From positions 3,045-12,172 of the forward strand of contig JAFNJA010000052.1 of assembly GCA_017601265.1 (NCBI GenBank): DNA of 9,128 bases, read 5' to 3'. This DNA comes from Candidatus Brockarchaeota archaeon. GTDB taxonomy: Archaea; Thermoproteota; EX4484-205; DTQO01. Numbering within the stretch: position 1 is the first letter of the stretch; every line of letters begins with the position of its first letter. Below are positions 5,890 to 9,128 of the stretch, piece by piece. The notes beneath the pieces are model-generated. The model worked only from the letters and a program-made list of their open reading frames with translations. It made no database searches and was not told where the DNA came from. The position numbers and the translations under genes were made by a program.

Positions 5890-6534
5890 ATGAACGAGAA
5901 GGAACTTTTGGACAAGGTTGCGCAGGCGATCGCCGGGCTCGACTTTGACGGAATACAGGGGATATGCCAGCAGGCTTTGGACGCGAAGATACCCGCTTAC
6001 AAGATAGTTTCCGAGGGGATGGCGCGCGGCATGGAGATCGTCGGGCAGAAATACGAGGCCAACGAATACTTCCTCTCCGAGTTGATCGCCGCTGGAGAGG
6101 TCATGAAGGACGGGCTCAAAGTCGTCCAACCTTACCTCAAGAGCGGGGACATAAAGAAGAAGGGCAAGATAGCGCTGGGGACCGTTAAAGGGGACCTCCA
6201 CGACATAGGCAAAAACGTAGTCTCGGTCTTGCTGGAAGCGGCTGGATTTGAAATAGTGGACCTTGGCGTAGACGTTCCCGCGGAGAAATTCGTCGAGGCC
6301 GTGAAGGAGCACGGGGTGCAGATCATAGGCATGTCAGCTTTGCTGACGATCACGATGCCCGAAATGGAAAACACGATAAAGCAACTCAAGCAAGCCGGAC
6401 TTAGGGACAAGGTTAAAGTCATCATAGGCGGCGCGCCCATCACCCCGGAGTATGCCGCCAAGATCGGGGCGGATGCGGCGGCTCGAGACGCGGTAGACGG
6501 CGTAAACATCTGCAAAAGTTGGGTAAAGGCCTAG
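5890..6534 (+). CDS. Corrinoid (cobalamin-binding) methyl-carrier protein, MtaC/MtbC/MtvC-like
   Basis: This 214-residue protein has the standard two-domain layout of methyltransferase corrinoid proteins. A four-helix cap (B12-binding-2, about residues 1-85) carries SEGMARGMEIVG (41-52) and NEYFLSELI. A Rossmann-type B12 domain (about 92-214) carries GTVKGDLHDIGKN (97-109), whose His104 in DxHxxG is the lower axial cobalt ligand. It also has GMSALLT (147-153) and GGAPIT (180-185). It accepts a methyl group from a substrate-specific methyltransferase and hands it to the MtrH-like enzyme. The late GADGYA-type motif reads GADAAARDAV here, a small departure. ATG 5890 is chosen because of GGTGATC just upstream. 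GTG 5881, which would overlap the previous stop by 4 nt, is the alternative and adds three residues. The specific substrate cannot be inferred: no first methyltransferase is adjacent. Confidence 0.93.
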   Translation: MNEKELLDKVAQAIAGLDFDGIQGICQQALDAKIPAYKIVSEGMARGMEIVGQKYEANEYFLSELIAAGEVMKDGLKVVQPYLKSGDIKKKGKIALGTVKGDLHDIGKNVVSVLLEAAGFEIVDLGVDVPAEKFVEAVKEHGVQIIGMSALLTITMPEMENTIKQLKQAGLRDKVKVIIGGAPITPEYAAKIGADAAARDAVDGVNICKSWVKA

Positions 6535-6585
6535 GCGCGCGCCCCCGGTTGCGCGTCAAGCAGACGCTCTAACGCCGTAAGCAAG

Positions 6586-8046
6586 TCAAGTAGGACCCCT
6601 CGTCGGCAGTATCACGTCGTGCGCCTTCGTCTCCGTGGCTCCCAGCTCAGATACCCACGCTACCTGCGCCTTGGTCCAAGCTTCCCTGATGTTTTTGGCT
6701 CCCATGTAACCCATCGAAGCCTTCAAACCTTGGGACAGCTCGTTAACCATCGTGGCCAAGTCTCCCTTGTAAGGCACGTAACCCTCGACCCCCTCGGCTA
6801 TCCCTTTTGAAGGAGAAGCGTAGCGATCGATCGCGTGCCTTTTCTCCATCGCCGAGGGGCTTCCCATCCCCCGGTACGCCTTGTAGTATTGCCCTCCTAT
6901 CGCGACCAGAGAGCCTGGGCTTTCCCTCGTCCTGGCGAAAAGGTTCCCGATGCAAACTGCTGACGAACCCGCCGCGAGCGCCAGCGCCACGTCCCCGGGA
7001 GAAGTTATGCCACCGTCAGCCCAGATCGGTATGTCGGAGCCCAGCTCTTTTAGAGCGTCGAATGCCTGCGCCACCGCGAACAACGTAGGCGCGCCCGCCT
7101 TCGTAATCTCGGTCGTAATGCAGATCGAGCCCGAGCCGATTCCTGCCCTGAGCGCGTTCACTCTTTCGATCGAGCTGACTACGTCGAGCGCCGCTTGGCG
7201 GGTTCCGATGTTTCCGATCACTACGTTTGCCGACAACTTCTTTACCAACCTCCTCGCGGCGTCAATCACCTTCTTGTTGTGGAAGTGGGCTACGTCGAAA
7301 ACGATGATGTCAACGACCTTGTCGAGCCTCATGCACCTCTCCTCGTCGAACGGGGAGGCGGCCGCGGCGCAAAGAAGCCTTCCCACCTTGTCCCTAGATG
7401 CGTTCGGGTATTTCCCCCTCAACGATATGTCCTTGAACGTGATCAAGCCTTTCAATTTGCCTGATTCGTCAACGAGCGGCAGTTTTTCTATCCTGTGTTC
7501 GTGCATGAGCTCCCTCGCTTGCTCAAGGGTTATGTTGTCGTGGGCGGTGACCACTTTCTTGGTCATCACGTTCCCTACGAGATCGTCTTCGTTGGCGAAA
7601 CGTACGTCCCTCCCGGTCAAGATTCCGACGAGCTTTCCTTCCTTTACGACCGGAAGCCCCGATATTTCGTACTTCCTCATGAGTGCTAGAGCTTCACGGA
7701 CGGCGTAGCCGGGCTCGGCGGTTACCACGTCCCTTATCACCAATGATTCCGCTCTCTTGACTTTCTTCGCCATCTCGACCTGCTCCTCAGTGCTGCAATT
7801 TCTGTGGATTACCCCCAGGCCACCTAGCCTCGCCAGCGTTATGGCCATCTCGTCCTCAGTGACGGTGTCCATGGGCGACGAGACGAACGGGACGCGGATC
7901 ACGTTATCCGTCGTAACCCTAGTCTCGATGTCGACCTCTGACGGGTCAACTTCCGTCAATCCTGGAAGCAGTATGAAGTCCCTGAACGTGAAGGCGTGTT
8001 GAGCCTTTGCGAACCTCTCGGTTATCGAAGGTTTCCCCGAGTCCAT
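6586..8046 (-). CDS. guaB: IMP dehydrogenase (divergent active-site loop)
   Basis: This enzyme family oxidises IMP to XMP with NAD+, the committed step to GMP. The 486 residues match the usual ~485-500. The N-terminus FTFRDFILLPG (19-29) and SSPMDTVTE (56-64) begin the barrel. Two CBS domains are inserted (about 103-155 and 160-212). The barrel resumes with GNIGT (278-282), the catalytic loop at 301-312 with Cys309, WADGGI (342-347), YKAYRGMGS (388-396) and the flap Arg408-Tyr409. The C-terminus has EGVEGYVPYKG (418-428). Several positions deviate: the loop reads GIGSGSICITT instead of GIGPGSICTTR, DTAHGHS is replaced by DVAHFHN, and GVGVPQ by KAGAPT. The Arg-Tyr flap favours IMP dehydrogenase over GMP reductase. 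ATG 8046 is preferred over TTG 8070, which would overlap the upstream gene. It is the last gene of a minus-strand run after two RAM-domain genes. Confidence 0.88.
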   Translation of the reverse strand: MDSGKPSITERFAKAQHAFTFRDFILLPGLTEVDPSEVDIETRVTTDNVIRVPFVSSPMDTVTEDEMAITLARLGGLGVIHRNCSTEEQVEMAKKVKRAESLVIRDVVTAEPGYAVREALALMRKYEISGLPVVKEGKLVGILTGRDVRFANEDDLVGNVMTKKVVTAHDNITLEQARELMHEHRIEKLPLVDESGKLKGLITFKDISLRGKYPNASRDKVGRLLCAAAASPFDEERCMRLDKVVDIIVFDVAHFHNKKVIDAARRLVKKLSANVVIGNIGTRQAALDVVSSIERVNALRAGIGSGSICITTEITKAGAPTLFAVAQAFDALKELGSDIPIWADGGITSPGDVALALAAGSSAVCIGNLFARTRESPGSLVAIGGQYYKAYRGMGSPSAMEKRHAIDRYASPSKGIAEGVEGYVPYKGDLATMVNELSQGLKASMGYMGAKNIREAWTKAQVAWVSELGATETKAHDVILPTRGPT

Positions 8047-8056
8047 GCCTTTCGCC

Positions 8057-8287
8057 CTAACCCGCCACAAGCGTTTCTGTCTTTCTCACGCCGCATATCC
8101 CGTTTATCTCAGCGGAGACGGCGGTAAGTTCGGCGTAATCCTCGGCTTCCAAGAACACTACTACGTCGTATTGGCCGAAGACCATGAAGGCGTCTTTCAC
8201 CTCCGGCATGCTCCTTAGGATTTTCATTACGTCCGAGCTACGCCTGTATTCAACCGCCGCAAGAAGGCACGCGAGCGCCAACCTCAT
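8057..8287 (-). CDS. Stand-alone Lrp/AsnC ligand-binding (RAM) domain protein, second of pair
   Basis: This 76-residue protein is one RAM/Lrp_AsnC ligand-binding domain (PF01037-like) with no helix-turn-helix. The pattern is beta (LALACLLAAV), helix (RRSSDVMKILRSM), PEVKDAFMVFG, then the family hallmark G-x-Y-D-V-V (GQYDVVVFLEAED), a second helix and a closing strand ending in GVRKTETL. Such domains form dimers and higher rings that bind amino acids or other small effectors, and may partner full Lrp regulators. Its ATG overlaps the stop of the preceding paralogue by 4 nt (ATGA), and 10 bp separate its stop from the IMP dehydrogenase ATG. The three genes therefore form a probable operon. The effector is unknown. 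Confidence 0.82.
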   Translation of the reverse strand: MRLALACLLAAVEYRRSSDVMKILRSMPEVKDAFMVFGQYDVVVFLEAEDYAELTAVSAEINGICGVRKTETLVAG

Positions 8288-8517
8288 CCCGCCCCCGGCA
8301 GCTCGGCCAGAGTCTCCGAGTACTCTATCTCATCTATCGCCCTCAGCTTTCTAACTATGTTCGCGATATCCTTTATGTTTCTTGCCTGGATTTTGAGGAC
8401 GACATCCCACCTTCCAAGCGTCGGGAAGACGACCTCGACGTTGCTCATGCTTTGGATCCTTTTCGCAACCTGTCGATAAGCGCCCGGTTTGCATTTCAGA
8501 AGTACGCAAGCTTTCAT
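8284..8517 (-). CDS. Stand-alone Lrp/AsnC ligand-binding (RAM) domain protein, first of pair
   Basis: This 77-residue protein is a single RAM domain without a DNA-binding part. Visible elements are strand KACVLLKCKPG (2-12), helix around YRQVAKRIQSM, VEVVFPTLG, then GRWDVVLKIQARN (the G-x-[YW]-D-V-V hallmark), a helix and a closing strand near EIEYSETLAEL. It is a diverged paralogue of the next gene, with which it shares a 4-nt ATGA overlap. Adjacent unequal copies suggest a hetero-oligomer. ATG 8517 gives a full domain; no strong Shine-Dalgarno is visible, and another ATG at 8522 is out of frame. A weak box A lies about 38 nt upstream. A regulatory or ligand-sensing role tied to the downstream IMP dehydrogenase is inferred from gene order only. 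Confidence 0.85.
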   Translation of the reverse strand: MKACVLLKCKPGAYRQVAKRIQSMSNVEVVFPTLGRWDVVLKIQARNIKDIANIVRKLRAIDEIEYSETLAELPGAG

Positions 8518-8550
8518 TCCATCAAGCCCTCAGCCCATAGGTTGGGGCCC

Positions 8551-8560
8551 TGAAATAAGG
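8551..8560 (-). promoter_or_regulatory. Possible box A for the RAM-RAM-guaB operon
   Basis: On the minus strand CCTTATTTCA is the only A/T-rich patch in the 98-bp gap before the first RAM gene. It is centred about 38 nt from ATG 8517, giving a short leader. The match to an archaeal TATA box is imperfect. Confidence 0.35.
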
Positions 8561-8615
8561 CTTCTCCCGGCTCTGGCCCCGCTCCACTTCGCCGCGGCCC
8601 CGGCCTTCCCCCGAA

Positions 8616-9128
8616 TCAACGCCTCGATACGTGAAAAAGAAGGGCCGTGCCCGCGTCTGCAACCTTGTTGACGCCGGGCTTTTTCTCCAGGTACCCTAAG
8701 GCCTCGTCGGGGAGGGGGTAGAATCTCCTCGAAGGCTGGTCTACGACGACGCCTCCGTTCGATTCCAGCATATCTTGCGAGACCAGTATGAATTCGACAG
8801 TAGACGGTATTGGAACCGGGTTGCCGGCCGCCGCGCTTTTTCCCAACCAAGCTCCTGGCAGGCCAGGGGAGGTCCAATACGAGACGTTGCTGACCCAGTT
8901 TACGTCCCTTCCGGAGTGGTACAGCAGCAGGTTGCCCATTCTCACGTCCGTGTCTATTGGATCGCCGCGGTTAACCATTCCGAGGGCGATCTCCGAAACC
9001 CTTAGATCGGAAGGCGAGTAAGACTCGCTCAGCCCGAGAAGGTAGCTTTTCGACGGGTAAGAGGTCGATGCCAGGGCTAGGACGGAGTACGCAAGCACGA
9101 ACGCGGCGGCATACCTGTTGGCTGGCTT
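8616..9128 (-). CDS. C-terminal part of a membrane protein, possibly a GT-C type glycosyltransferase; truncated by window edge
   Basis: The frame is open from the right edge of the window to TGA at 8618-8616, giving at least 170 residues; GTG 9098 is internal rather than a demonstrated start. The visible part begins with a hydrophobic, probably membrane-spanning segment (RYAAAFVLAYSVLALAST), followed by about 140 residues without another membrane helix. That tail contains SDLRVSEIALGMV, GDPIDTDVRMGNLLLYHSG and a late QPSRRFYPLP. A last membrane helix followed by a soluble domain with a D.R.G..L.Y pattern resembles the C-termini of archaeal multi-spanning GT-C glycosyltransferases. This is an impression and not a motif-level proof. 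The catalytic N-terminal part lies outside the window. It lies on the same strand as the RAM-guaB genes, 98 bp upstream of them. Confidence 0.6.
   Translation of the reverse strand, partial: KPANRYAAAFVLAYSVLALASTSYPSKSYLLGLSESYSPSDLRVSEIALGMVNRGDPIDTDVRMGNLLLYHSGRDVNWVSNVSYWTSPGLPGAWLGKSAAAGNPVPIPSTVEFILVSQDMLESNGGVVVDQPSRRFYPLPDEALGYLEKKPGVNKVADAGTALLFHVSRR

Noticed and set aside
6535..6556. GCGCG/CGCGC inverted repeat after the corrinoid gene as a terminator
   Set aside because: The stem is only about 5 bp with a 10-nt loop and no following T-run. Archaeal terminators are usually T-rich, so it is not called.
8047..8070. TTG 8070 as start of IMP dehydrogenase
   Set aside because: It would overlap the RAM gene by 14 nt without a ribosome binding site. 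ATG 8046 gives the normal family N-terminus.
8530..8877. 115-aa minus-strand frame overlapping the membrane protein C-terminus
   Set aside because: It overlaps in another frame, is highly Arg/Gly-rich and lacks any domain. The frame ending at 8616 has membrane-protein character and runs continuously to the window edge.

Overview
The window looks archaeal. Box A (TATA) elements lie about 26-29 nt before start codons, as in leaderless archaeal genes. One start has a ribosome binding site complementary to the archaeal 16S 3' end (GGTGATC). The gene content also fits: a CofE/F420-ligase family protein, an MtrH-family methyltransferase and stand-alone Lrp/AsnC RAM-domain proteins. The DNA is GC-rich, densely packed and free of recognisable mobile elements, tRNAs, rRNAs or CRISPR repeats. 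I lean towards an uncultured TACK-type lineage (for example Bathyarchaeia or a relative), but sequence alone does not fix the taxon.

Layout. At 2-556 (+) is the 3' part of a CofE-like gene. After a 270-bp GC-rich intergenic stretch comes a full adenine deaminase, 827-2608 (+). It converges, with an 18-bp gap, on a minus-strand pair: an ASKHA/2Fe-2S corrinoid activator (RACo type, 5450-3555) followed by an MtrH-family methyltransferase (3526-2627). Divergent from that pair, across a 128-bp control region, is a plus-strand pair: an unrecognised 101-aa protein (5579-5884) and a corrinoid protein (about 5890-6534). Converging on this is a minus-strand run of two stand-alone RAM-domain proteins (8517-8284, 8287-8057) and an IMP dehydrogenase homologue (8046-6586). 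The right edge holds the C-terminal part of a membrane protein (minus, entering from beyond 9128).

How it works together. The centre (2627-6534) reads as one divergently transcribed corrinoid methyl-transfer module. A cobalamin-binding carrier protein takes a methyl group. The MtrH-like enzyme would pass it to a tetrahydropterin (H4MPT or H4folate). The ASKHA ferredoxin-like protein would reductively reactivate the carrier when its cobalt oxidises. These are three of the four parts of a bacterial-style O-demethylase or methylamine-type system. The substrate-specific first methyltransferase (MtaB, MttB, MtvB or similar) is not in the window. The 101-aa protein is translationally coupled to the carrier and is the best candidate here for an undescribed component. 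The flanking genes concern purine metabolism: adenine deaminase on one side and IMP dehydrogenase with small ligand-sensing domains on the other. The IMP dehydrogenase homologue and the CofE homologue both carry departures from the usual active-site motifs.
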